Assembly: GCF_000512585.2 (NCBI RefSeq)
Contig: NC_089241.1
Location: 1,798,001 to 1,862,000, forward strand
From: Kwoniella bestiolae CBS 10118
Lineage: Eukaryota > Basidiomycota > Tremellomycetes > Tremellales > Cryptococcaceae
Direction of reading: 5' to 3'
DNA length: 64,000 bases
This document shows, one piece after another, positions 48,600 to 59,635 of this stretch (positions within the stretch are counted from its first letter, which is position 1; every line of letters starts with the position of its first letter). Made by a program: the position numbers and the translations under genes. The notes beneath the pieces are model-generated. The model did no database searches and was not told the origin of the DNA. It saw only the letters and a program-made list of their open reading frames with translations.

Positions 48600-49308
48600 A
48601 GTGCTATTCAGAGGTATTGTATATGACTTATGTTAGGCTGAGGGATGAGATAGATGATGTGTTATGCTTATGATTCGAACGATGTGGAGAAGAGGGCCTG
48701 CATACATGTATATATATGTGAGCACAAGCTTTGCAAGCGAATGACGACATGACTCCTTCGCTTCATGTTCCAAGGGGTCTCAGCTCCTTTCAACACCCCC
48801 CTTCAAATCATGAAAGTCGGAGAGCTGACTTCGTGCAAGCTCAAGGGAAGGTACTTGAAAGGGGCTCAGTATGATGACGGTCGTGAGGTTTCCAGGACGT
48901 CATATGTGCAAATTCAGACCCAGAGCCCGTGTAAGGTGGAGCTGTGGCAAAATGTATGACCAGCTTGCTCCCTTGAAAATTTTCTCGTGTGTTGCAGAGA
49001 CCCTTGGTGATATCTACAATGAAGTGATTGCTCGCGTCGAGGGAGACTTCATTCTCCTGCCACAAATACGTGCAGATCACATACAAAGCTCTGGATTTTA
49101 CCGCTTCAGATCCATAACAAGTGCATTGGAGGGGGATGTTGTGAGCAAAGAAATGGACAGGCATTGCATCATGTTCCACTCATTGCTTATACCGAACGGA
49201 ATGAGCTCTCTGAATTAAAAATATGAGGACTTTCAAACACAATACCACCTCATCGTATACACAAGTACATAACGACCACGAGAAGCATCACTCTTGACTC
49301 AGTATCTC
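48600..49308. other. Intergenic region within island 2
   Basis: 710 bases. Promoter of gene 3 with a tatatata run near 48710; a pair of overlapping frames at 48841-49218 on both strands has no support. Confidence 0.5.
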
Positions 49309-50917
49309 CTATCTATCGGCGAGGTCGGGATTGTTCTCGTTGAAATGCTTCACGGCCTCGTTGTAGAGTTTTTGTTCCGCGTGATATCGATGATAAAATG
49401 ACTCCATCCCATGCTTTCTGCGGTGCTTGAATAGACCCAATGAAACGTCCTCCCAGGCACGTTGTTGTGAAGATATTCTGCGAAACCACCGGGGGTTGGT
49501 GTATTGCTGTGGCTCATCGTAGAAGAAATAAGAAAAATCCATATGATTCGAAGAATGCATCTGTCCGGGGCTGTCGAAATGCCCATTGGCAGGCGGGGGA
49601 TCCTGTGTGTACGTAAATGCCTCGCTAGGAGAGGCATGACTCGAACAGGTGGCAGGAAAGCCTCCACTAGGATGATTTGGAGGGTGTCCTTGCATTCCTT
49701 CGGGGGTGCCTGCCTGAATCGTCTCCATATGGTGCATAGCACTATCATAAAAGCATGAGCTAAGCGACATAACAACGTAGATGGACAATTATCATCATCT
49801 GATTGCGAGATTCCTGTCATTCCAGGCGATCACTGATTCGCTCTTACAATTGCTGCGATCTTTTCATCCATTGCTTCGTTTCTACGCTTCGTTGCGTACG
49901 ACTTCCTTGTATGATTGTTTCTTGTTGGATCTCTTCTTCTCCTGTGTGGGCCTTTTGTCGGAATTATATCGCTTTCTTTGTAAGATTGCTCATCTCGCTC
50001 TTGGACCTTCCCACTCTCTTCGGATGTCAGTTGTTCAACATTGTCATCAGGATGAGGCACTTGGCTTGTCGGAAGTGCATCCGTGTTTTGGTATCCGCGG
50101 TTCATGTCGATGCCAAGATGGGCGGGGACACTTTGATCAGTGTATTGCGTGAGCTGAGGGACAGAAGGCTGATGACCTTGCGCGCCGTCATATGGGCCGT
50201 AGTTGGTGTTATGGCGAAGATGACCTTGAAAGCTTTGGGAGGGGTACTCTGCAGGTTGATAGGGAAACGGCTGATTTACCCGCTCGCCGACATATGGATA
50301 TGAGCCGTAGTTTGCTGGAACATTCCAGGTTTGAGATTGAGAATGATTATACCCGTAAAATCCTTGCCCATAACCCTGTTGTGGTGTATATGACGGAACA
50401 CCTCCTTGGACTTGAGTATCATCGCACTCGCTATATACCGGATTTACACCTGCCGTTGATGCTGCGTGCTCGTCATCGTACATCAGGGCTTCGTTTTCCG
50501 TTGTACCATTCACGGCAGGCTCCATCACAACGGCGCTGTCACTTTCTTCCACTGGTAAATCTCCCTCATCCATATCATGAAAGTTCTCCAGAGATCGTCT
50601 TCTTCCACCTTCGAAGGAGTTTTCCGCTTGCCTTGCTAGAGTTCGAGCGACATGTGCGGCTGACACCTCCCCAAACGAGTTGGTTCTTCTTAAGCCCCGT
50701 CCCAGTTGACTTCGTTGAAAATTGCTGTGATCATCGTCGACCACAAGTTCGCTTTTCGAATAGTCACAATCAGACGGAGGATCGTAAAGTGCCATATCAT
50801 CGGCCATATAAATGGTGTCTATGGAAAGAAACGAGACTGATCAGCGATGATCCTCATCAGGAGCAATTGTTGGGTTATCACTACCTACCTTGGTGGCCAG
50901 TAATGTCAGAGTTCATG
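49309..50917 (-). CDS. Island 2 gene 4, Gln/Tyr-rich protein with basic motif
   Basis: Not recognised. Exon 1 50890-50917 (MNSDITGHQ, phase 1), exon 2 49834-50818, exon 3 49309-49759; 1464 nt, 487 residues, frame consistent. Regions: acidic N-terminus (MADDMALYDPPSDCDYSKSE), LRRTNSFGEVSAAHVARTLA, then a Tyr/Gln/Gly/Pro-rich low-complexity segment (QQGYGQGFYGYNHSQSQTW, YGSYPYVGERVNQPFPYQP). A strongly basic nuclear-localisation-like part (GPHRRRRDPTRNNHTRKSY, ATKRRNEAMDEKIAAI) follows. The C-terminus has aromatic/basic helices (WFRRISSQQRAWEDVSLGLF, KHRRKHGMESFYHRYHAEQK). The SQTW-plus-YP segment is similar to gene 2. Probably nuclear, function unknown. The second donor (gtgatc) was chosen because it alone keeps frame. 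Confidence 0.62.
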
Positions 50918-51439
50918 GTAATGTAAAACATCGTGAAACAAAGTAGCATAGTTGAACAGTATTCATGACGCACTGCTCGAAGGTTTAAATACCTCAGCTT
51001 TATGCTCAGTCCAAGTCGACCTTATCGAGTCAAGCATTTCTCGTGTTGTCTCCTTTTTCATTCGTATATCTTCTTGCATCCCATGTAGCCTGTCATCATC
51101 ACATGCTGCCCTTTCATCGGAGCGCAATATGATACACGTTTCGTCTCTGGCCTTTCATAGCTTGGTGCACCACCACGGGAAGGTGAATGTTGAGTAAAGT
51201 ATCTCGTGGTTGCCACCTGCCACATTTTTAGTTAGTGTGTGGTGCCTCATCGTCACCGGTTATTGCGCAAAAGTGCGTCAGACGACCTCATTCAAGACAT
51301 GACATCACAAAAGAAAATACAATTCACTCTCACATATATATTCGTCATACATCCATTATAAAATCATCATCCTCTTCCATTCATTCTTCATCTAGCAGTC
51401 CAGTCCCCACCTCCAGAACCTAGAAACAACCTATACACC
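50918..51439. other. Divergent promoter region
   Basis: 520 bases between island 2 gene 4 (-) and the TB2/DP1 gene (+); pyrimidine-rich close to 51440. Confidence 0.6.
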
Positions 51440-52908
51440 ATGGATCCAACCACCTCAGCTCACATTGACCCCTTTGCCGGTCCCAACTCCGACCTCACTT
51501 CGAAACAACCAGCCGTAAGCGATACCTCTGGACTCGCCACCTCGACCGTCCCGTCTTCGGGACTGGGTAATGCTCCTCAACTCGGTGCTGCCCATACTTC
51601 CCAGCCATCAGGCTTCAACAACCCGTTCGTCTCTTCCTCTCCACCTGTCGTACCCACCAATACAATCCCACAAAACTACCCCGACACTCAGGTCTACCCT
51701 AGTACCAACACCAACACCAATGGTCAATCCGACTTTGCTGATATCCACGCTAGATCCGCTGGTCTAGGCGGTACTACCTCTGACAAGGGATATTCCGACT
51801 CGCAACTCAACAGCACCTCTCAAACAGTCAATGATAAAGTTAATGTAGCTTCCAACAAGGCCAGCGAGACCGCTACTCAAGCTTCCAACAAGGCTAATCA
51901 GGTCTCCGGTCAAGCTCAACAAAAGGCAAACGAAGCTGCTACTGGAATCAGACAACGAGTGAGAAAGCTTTCAGTAGACCTCAACAATGCTGCAGACCAT
52001 CCTGCCGTCAAGAACGTTAAGGGAACTGCCAACAACTACATCGCCCAGTTGAGAGAACAACTGGGAAGAAGTCAGACTGTCAGAGATCTCGAGAAGAGGA
52101 CTGGTGTAGATAGAGTCGCTCTCGTCGTAGGAGGTGTTTTAGGGTAAGCATATCTTCACATTCTGAAAATTTAGGATGACGCTGATGATTTCGGTTAAAT
52201 GTAGATACATTCTCCTTGTTCCGCTCAACGTTCTCAGACTTGCTCTTCCAATTACCAATATTCTGACCATCCTGCCGGCCACTTACCTCGCTGCGCTCAC
52301 CCTCGATAAGCCAGATACCACCGCCAATGACCGAAAAGTGAAATCCCTCTTGTCGTACTTTGTCGTACTCGGTGCTATCCAGACTATCGAAAGTCTGATG
52401 GCGGGATTTTTGGAGAGAAAGATTCGTAAGTCAATGATTTCCAACGATATCCTTGTGCATGTAAGCTGATTACAATAATCTGACCCATTCAGCTCAATAC
52501 TACACTGTCAAGCTTCTCTTCCTTGCCTACCTCCTCCACCCCAGAACCCAAGTGAGTTCACTCAACATTTGCTCCTTCGAAGGTCTATACTGATGACAAT
52601 GATAGGGAGCATTACAAGTGCACGAGCGAGTATTCCAACCCATCCTCGCCTCAGCTCAACAATCCGCCAAATCCGCCCCACCCCCTTCATCCACTTCAAA
52701 CACCTACGGCGCACCCAAATCGTCCTCTCAAGTCAGTACACCCCCCACCTCCAAACCATCCCTCTCAACCGTCAACAGTCCTACTCAACCTCAATCTTCC
52801 GGATTCACTACTATGGCTGCTTCGATCCCTCTTCCCGGTGAGAGCGAGAATATCACAAGAGCTGATGCGAGAGGTCAAGGTTATTCGGTCGTTAGTGAGC
52901 TTCACTAG
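51440..52908 (+). CDS. TB2/DP1/HVA22 (Yop1/REEP-like) ER membrane protein
   Basis: Membrane-shaping protein family of the tubular ER. Four exons, 51440-52143, 52205-52425, 52493-52551 and 52606-52908 (1287 nt, 428 residues). The first 165 residues are Ser/Thr/Pro-rich and then helical Ala/Asn/Gln-rich (NKASETATQASNKANQVSGQ). They precede LREQLGRSQTVRDLEKRTGV, hydrophobic RVALVVGGVLGYILLVPLNV and the family core: LPATYLAALTLD, VKSLLSYFVVLGAIQTIESL, IPQYYTVKLLFLAYLLHPRT, QGALQVHERVFQPIL. A Ser/Pro tail follows. The core matches the LtYWvvf...E...P.YY..K..f..wL..P...GA pattern of Yop1. The long N-terminal extension is not present in Yop1 itself, so this may be a separate REEP-like branch. Confidence 0.85.
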
Positions 52909-53314
52909 GCGATTGAACGTCTTGCAAGTTTGTCCTTTAAAATGGGATTATCCCTTGCAAGTATAATACACCAAAATATTTCCTAGTCCATCTATTCCAT
53001 CGTCTCCTCGCATCATCATCTGTAGCTATAATTCATAAGAGAAAATATATAATACAAATACGTAATTGAATACATGTCATCTTTCTCCTCTGTAAAACAA
53101 AAGAAGGTACAACTTCATAGTAACAAATATGCATCAGTCGATTTTCACGTATCGTCCATATCACTGCATGTGATGTTAGATTCTGACATAAAACCGCGTG
53201 TTGGGCATACAATACATCTTTCACCGATTAACGACATATACAAACAGCTACTTGATACACTTCAATGCTCATACTAGACCTCACCAGATCCTATCACTTA
53301 CCTGGCCAAGCAAA
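52909..53314. other. Convergent intergenic region
   Basis: About 400 bases, AT-rich, between two convergent genes; no gene seen. Confidence 0.65.
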
Positions 53315-56300
53315 TCACCTGCCACCCGAACTAGTCCCTCCATTCCCTCCGGTACCCCTCTCCCTCTCCAGGACATCCAACAGCCCAATAGACTGCTCTT
53401 TCACACTGATATTCAGCGAACTCTCCACCAAATCCTTCAGTCGGTATTTCAGTTGGTAAGGCTGGAAAATATCAATCATCTGTTGACGCGGTCTGGACCT
53501 ATGGTTCGGATTGGGGTTCTTGGAGTTTGAATTGGATTCGATGAGGTGTCGGAGTGTACGCAAGGTTGGGATCTTGATGGAGTCGTTGAGGGAGTTCTGT
53601 GATCGTATTGGACCAAGTCAGCTTGAGATTGTATACGGGAGTACACAGGGGGGAATGACTTACAAGTGAATTAGAGAGGATTTCCAATATCTCCACTCTG
53701 CCTACTATGGCATTCCGCACTTTCTCGTTCCCCAATGCGATATTTGATAATACGTATAGCGCCTATACAGTTGCTCAATTAGCTTCACCCCTGCCATAGA
53801 ACTTCGATGTACTCACCGGTATCCTCAAATCAGCATCTTGACCTTCTTTGGACGCTTGTATGATCGAATCGAACAATGCATCTTCACCGATATTCTCGAC
53901 CGTCCTGCTGATCTCAGGTACACTCGAGTCTGCAAAGATGTTTTGAACGATTTCTAGTGCTTGTATACGGAGTGATTGGGTCGTTAGAGAGGATGTTAGG
54001 CTGTAAAATTATACACTCTTGTCAGTAGTGCAAATCTAAACGGAAAACCCAATCGTTTGAACACTCACAATCTCAACCTATCATAGCCCAATGTGGTGGC
54101 CACCATGATCTTCGTGGCGTCCATCGCACGATACGTCATATTCTTAATCGCCCACATAGCATTCAAAGCAAGAGGTTCGTACGGCGATTTAGTGAGATCG
54201 CACAGTAATTCCAAGCCCCCCTCTCTGAGCAGTACCTAGACAAATCTCTAACTATCAGCTGATATCCCGCAGACCCAGAGGGAAGTGCACGTACAGTCTT
54301 CAAAGGTGAAAAATCAGCTACCAAATTACATATCGTAGCTGTCGCCGCAACTTCCACGGTCCAGATCCTATCGCTGACTTCCCCGTTATATTCGCCTTCA
54401 ACCTCCTTATGAGACTCAATCTCTCTCTTGAGGAGTCTGAAGATCTCTTCGCCTACACCACTATCCATCAGGCTCGTCCGCAGGATTGCGATGGCTCGTG
54501 AGAGGGCTCGGGCAAGTTGACATCCCGCTGCTCTGACTCCGTAGGAGGGTGATGATAAAGCTTTGAGCAAGTGAGGTAGGACGGGCGGGGAATGATCTGA
54601 TATGAGGCTCCGAGTGGGCTCATGTTGCATTGCTAGTGAAGCTAGGGCTAGGAGGGTCGCCTAAAATCAAGATTTAGCATGATGATCAGCCCTTTTGGGG
54701 TCAGGGCGAAGTTGGCTTAGCATTTCACTTACCTCTTTACCTCTCGATGCTAGATCGTTCCCCATCTCCCCTTTCTCCTCGTCTTGAACGACGGATATCA
54801 AGATGCTGATCAGTCGAGCGGGACAGTCTCTCTCATATGCTGATTTTTGTAACGCAGCATCGTCCGATACCAGAGCGGCTATGTTCAAAACGTAAGGATC
54901 AGTTTTGAGATTGATCTTCTTCTAAATTGGATATTGCACGCACCAAGTATGAAACACAATTTGATCCGTTCCTCCATACCTTCTGATTGAAGCAACGTGA
55001 CAATCTCTTCTAATAGCCGATAATTGATAGCGGTCAATTTGGAACGATCAATCGTTCTCATGCCCTTATCAGCTTTGATGATATTCGTCAGACTGTCCAC
55101 GCAGTTTCAGCTTAGGTCGATACGTGATAGCAAGGGAAAGGGAAACGTACCAGCTAGCCGCAGCGATCCTTGTATTAGCAGGACCATTCGAAGATAGACC
55201 CTCCAAAATGCCTATTAGCTCTGATTTCCTCGATCCGTCCTCCTGTATATCCTCGTAGGCATTCCAAGATCTGATGGCGATTGATAGAGAAGGTTGACCT
55301 TTGACCAGGGCAGCCAATAGGTCTAGGGATGCTTCTATAAGCTTTGAATTGGGCTTGCGAGTCGGGTAGTAATTCCCTTTTCCAGATGAGGGAGTGGACC
55401 ATAGTACCGTGTTTACGAGATGCTGGACTACGAGTGGGAGCTCAATCGCCGATGAGGATGAGGGCGAGGAGAGTGGTGAGAAGGATAGTAGGGCTGTTCG
55501 ATGTGAAGGGAGGGCTACGAGTCGAGAGAGGAGTTGATAGAGGGGTAAGAGGATTGAAGGGTCAGAGCAGGTGTCGAGGAGGGATAGTAACGATGAGAGG
55601 TTGTGAGGCTGCGATGCCAATCAGTCAACATTCATGCGAGACAATGATGATGTTGTGGTGGCCCACCTCAAAGATCAACGACAGGGCCTTCGAAGCTTCA
55701 CCTTTCCAACCTTTCCCGACCGCTTGTTTACCTTTCGTATCCACCTCTTGTTCCCCGACCAAGCCGGTACCTATGACTTTACGTTCGGCCCCTACACCCC
55801 ACATATGCCCCCAGACCATATCTGCCGTCGAGACGAGGATGTTCCGTAGTGCTCTAAGTAGATGAGGTAGTATACGATCGAGCTGTTTGGTAGGGATTTG
55901 ACTTTCAGAAGGTGTGGTGAGAGAAGTTATGAGGGTGAGGAGGGATGATGGAGTTGAGGAGAGCAGGAGTGGACGGAGTGTCAGGTTTCCAACTACCCTC
56001 TTATTAGCTCAAGCCGTCTTCATGAGATGGACGAGACAGCTCACCATTCGCCAGGGCTCCTACTATAACGGCCGTCTCACTCATCAGTTCCAGTGCTACT
56101 GGTCCGTCGACATCCCCCCTCGAAGATGGGTATTCCAGCAATGACAACAGGCTGCCTTGAACCGTCAGCTCAATTCAGCACATGTACAAGGTGGGTGAAA
56201 GCTCACAATGCAAGCACTCTCTCATCCTCTGCTACTTCCACTTTCTTCCATGTATTTCCTATCACACCGTTCTTGAGATCTTTCAGGTTGGTCAACAGCT

Positions 56301-56352
56301 CCGCAGGGGTCGGAGCGTTCGTGAGGAGGTCATACGTGTTGCTGTTCGTCAT
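53315..56352 (-). CDS. GID5: ARM-repeat subunit of GID/CTLH ubiquitin ligase (ARMC8/Gid5)
   Basis: Gid5 (Vid28, ARMC8) is the armadillo scaffold that holds substrate receptors in the GID E3 ligase, which degrades gluconeogenic enzymes. The start at 56352 gives MTNSNTYDLLTNAPTPAELL, then NLKDLKNGVIGNTWKKVEVA, matching the ARMC8 N-terminal pattern. A long array of helices follows over at least eight exons: LSSLLSLLDTCSDPSILLPL, IEASLDLLAALVKGQPSLSI, LPHLLKALSSPSYGVRAAGC, EVAATATICNLVADFSPLKT. The family-typical EPLALNAMWAIKNMTYRA and IPALYVLSNIALGNEKVRNA come next, and the end is IKIPTLRTLRHLIESN...IGLLDVLERE. TGA is at 53315. A Ser/Gly/Thr-rich C-terminal extension is present. Confidence 0.85.
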
Positions 56353-57137
56353 TTTGCTATGCTCGAGCTACTATGCTTCAAACTGGTGGAGAGTCAAGTA
56401 AGAGGTTCTGGTCAATAGCGGGTCAAAGGCGTGTCGAATCAGCTGATTGATGTGAAATGCGGGTTAGCTGAAGATGGACGGTGATCTGTAAGTGGTGATG
56501 ATGATGAAAGGTCGTTATGCATATGGCTATACGCGGGTCCGGTCTTAAGGCATCTACTTTTACCGCCCAAGCCTATTCGCTGTTCGATCATGCATCGTTC
56601 TTCTTGCATATCGCGATAATGACTGCAGCTCACTCCAGAGCCCAAGGGATGGTTCTATCACGATGCCAAGCATGACCTCGACGATACCAGCGTATCGACG
56701 ATGTATCAAACTCAAGGAGGGGCCGAAGAATGGTACAGCTCGAACCTCCTTTGATCTCGCTGTAACGCGTACGGTATGTACAATAGGTCAATGACTTCAA
56801 ACACACCTCGAATTGTTTGGTAGCATCGAGATATGGGGGTGTAAGTACATATGTGCTGCTGATCATCGACTAACATGTATGATCCTTATTCGACCATCAC
56901 CTCCCTCCTCTAATTCATACCCTAAAAAAGGCTAACGAAAATCCCTCATGAAGAGAGGAGTAACGATAAATCACGTATAACACGACCACAGACATAGATT
57001 AGCGCGCTTCTACATGGGGCATAGATATACTGTAATATAACGGTCTCGAAAACATAGAGTAAAAGTTAACGAAACATCCAGCACAACACCACCAACGATT
57101 CACATCTATCCACCGAAAATCCAGCAAGTCACTCACG
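56353..57137. other. Divergent promoter region
   Basis: 780 bases between GID5 (-) and the cell-surface gene (+). No gene seen; a minus frame at 56439-56866 has no support. Confidence 0.6.
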
Positions 57138-59209
57138 ATGATCGCCCTGATACACCTCCTCCTGGGTTTTCTGGCGTCTCAACCTACTTCGGCACATCAG
57201 CACACCCAACGAAACATACCAGAATCGACCGATCCTCCACCTATCGCTTTTACCGCTTCGGACAACCCATATGCATCCTCCGCTCTCGACGCCTACGAGT
57301 CAGCGTTGGAAATTCATGTAACAGATTATAATGAGAATCAACAAAACTCTGGGAATATCGGTAATACCCAAGGATATAGTACTGTCTTCAAAATCGGTGC
57401 GCCCACTGGGCATTATGATCGACCTTCAAGTCTTCCTTCGTATCACCCGATATCCCATGTCCTCACATCAACGGCCGGGAAGTATCTCACGGGAGTAGCT
57501 GCATTTGATCCGTCCTCCTCCGCCACCCTCAACACGAGTGAGGCCCCAATAACCTCCAGCTTAGGTTCGGAACAAGCTTCGTCTACAACAACGACCACGG
57601 CCGAAAGTTCTTGGGCCTCGTATCCACCTGAATCCGATATCCCGTCCTCTAACGCCACTTCGGGTGACGAAGATTATCAGGCCTCAAGTGCAGTAACGGA
57701 AGAAGCGTCAGCGAGTAGCTTAGCCACTGATCCGGGCTACACAACTTCAAGCTCAGGTACAGCGGATACTCCCACGAGTGATGTTTACACAACCTCTGAT
57801 GTAGTCGCGTACGAACAGCCTACAGCACAAAGCAACACCCCATCATCTTCGATCGAATCCCTCAGCTCCAATGCTCCTATATCGCTTTTCTCATCTGGCA
57901 CTACCCCGTATGGAAATCCAACGATGACGGATCATCCAACCTCACCCTTGACATCGCAAGCTTCAACCAACGAGGTCGAAGAAGAATGCGTAGATACCAG
58001 TATCATCCCCCTTGCGTCTTCCCTCGGCTCGTCAGCTCAGAATAGTGCGCAGTGTCTCTCGCAAGATGCTGGCTGTGGAGATTACGTCAACTATTTGAAG
58101 TCATGTGAAGATGACACCTGCGCATGCGGATTGACATACCAAGCTCAGCTCTGTGCTCAATGCTTATCTTTGGAAAGTGCGGTGGAAGAGTATAACCTGT
58201 ATTTATCAGCATGTTCACTTAGAGGATTGGTTCAGCCTACCGAAACGCTCACGGCGGAATGCGAAGATGCAACGGAGACTTCAGATGTTCTGAAGGATAT
58301 GTTGGCTAGTCAGGCTGCCTCTACTACTGCCACGGCACGAGCCACCACAGGAGAAGGAGGTATAACGGGTCAAGTAAGCGTACAGATGCCTAATGGCGAA
58401 TCTTTCAACGCGACACAGGGAGCAGTATCAACGATCAGTACGACGGATTCGGATGGACAGCGTACGTCAATCGTAACCTACCTTGGACCGACTTCTGGGA
58501 CTTCTGGGACTGCTTCTTCTGGCATTACTCAGAATGGCGGGACATCAAGCGTACAGTCAACATCTGCTCTCGACTCGTCGGTTTCGTTCTTCTCCACTTC
58601 CATTGATTCGACCTGCTCAAAAGACTGTGATTATTGGTATGAGCTGGCTAAGGCAAGTTTCTCGTCTCACATCCGCTAAATGATTTAACCAACTGACCAG
58701 CACAAGTAGACCTGCACCGATGATAGTTGTATCTGTACGCCCGATTCTATGGAGAGTGCAAAATCATGTGCGAGCTGCGTCATATCCTCCGATAGTAATG
58801 ATCAGATGAGAGGGTATGCCGGTCAGTCTCGCCCCATTCACATCTTTACGTTTTGAACGACACTGACATATGGTCTATAGGTTTCACCCAAGGCTGTGCT
58901 TCAGCGCCCACAGCTTCACCAGTGGGTATTACCACAGATCCCTCAGGTATCATCGGAGTCGCAGCAGCTGCTACTGCCTCTCAGCCCACTAGAAGCTCCG
59001 GAGGATTCAACCTTTTCGACACCGATGGCGGATCCGCTACTGGAGCGGTGAAGACTCGTATAGCCGAACATCAAGGTGCGGATGGGATAGCCACTGTCAT
59101 AGCTGACGATAGTTCTGCGTCATCACTCGGTCTCACTTCGGGTCTTGGAGGTATGACATGGATCGTTACAGGTCTTGCGGGAGGGCTATTGTTAGTCTAC
59201 GCTGGGTAG
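57138..59209 (+). CDS. GPI-anchored mucin-like cell-surface protein with two cysteine modules
   Basis: Signal peptide MIALIHLLLGFLASQPTSA, long Ser/Thr-rich stalk, then two cysteine modules. The first is QCLSQDAGCGDYVNYLKSC-EDDTCAC...LCAQCL, the second STCSKDCDYWYELAK-TCTDDSCIC...SCASCV, with closely similar spacing. After a Ser/Thr linker the C-terminus is GGMTWIVTGLAGGLLLVYAG, a GPI-addition or membrane signal. Exons are 57138-58652, 58710-58821 and 58881-59209 (1956 nt, 651 residues). The first intron begins with GC (AAG|GCAAGT) rather than GT and ends caagtag, with a CTGAC branch site. It lies inside the second cysteine module, and only this splice restores the module. Likely a cell-wall or surface protein; ligand unknown. 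Confidence 0.82.
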
Positions 59210-59635
59210 ATGTATGCATAGGCAATGAGGATGCCTCACATTACGATGCATCATACCTCCACGGCAAGTAGCTACTCACGATGTCACGTGATTTGAACAT
59301 GTTTTCGGGTCTGTTACTATTTTTTCTGTTTTGCTCGGTGAGAGATATACGTAAAAAACCAAAGAGACGCATCATTACCTCTTCATCCACTTTGTATCCA
59401 TCGAACAATACTAACAGCATATAAAATCAGCTGAGATTGGAGGTAGATGAGCTTCAGCTGACAAGGACTCCTGCGGACATCCTCAACGGAGAAAGGAAAA
59501 GCAAAGAAAAGCTCGATTTGAGCCTATAAAACCGATCGCACGACCGGATCGACTTGGTTTTGGAGCCTTGCCACCATCGTGCATTCGCTCTCTTCGATAT
59601 CTTATATATATATACATACTTCAACAATAATCAAC
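59210..59635. other. Intergenic region
   Basis: 425 bases; 3' end of the surface-protein gene and RPO41 promoter with a tatatatata run at about 59604. Confidence 0.6.

Noticed and set aside
33806..50917. Homeodomain (SXI1/SXI2-like) or pheromone genes expected near these MAT genes
   Set aside because: No W-F-x-N-x-R type helix or C-terminal CAAX mini-gene could be recognised in either island.
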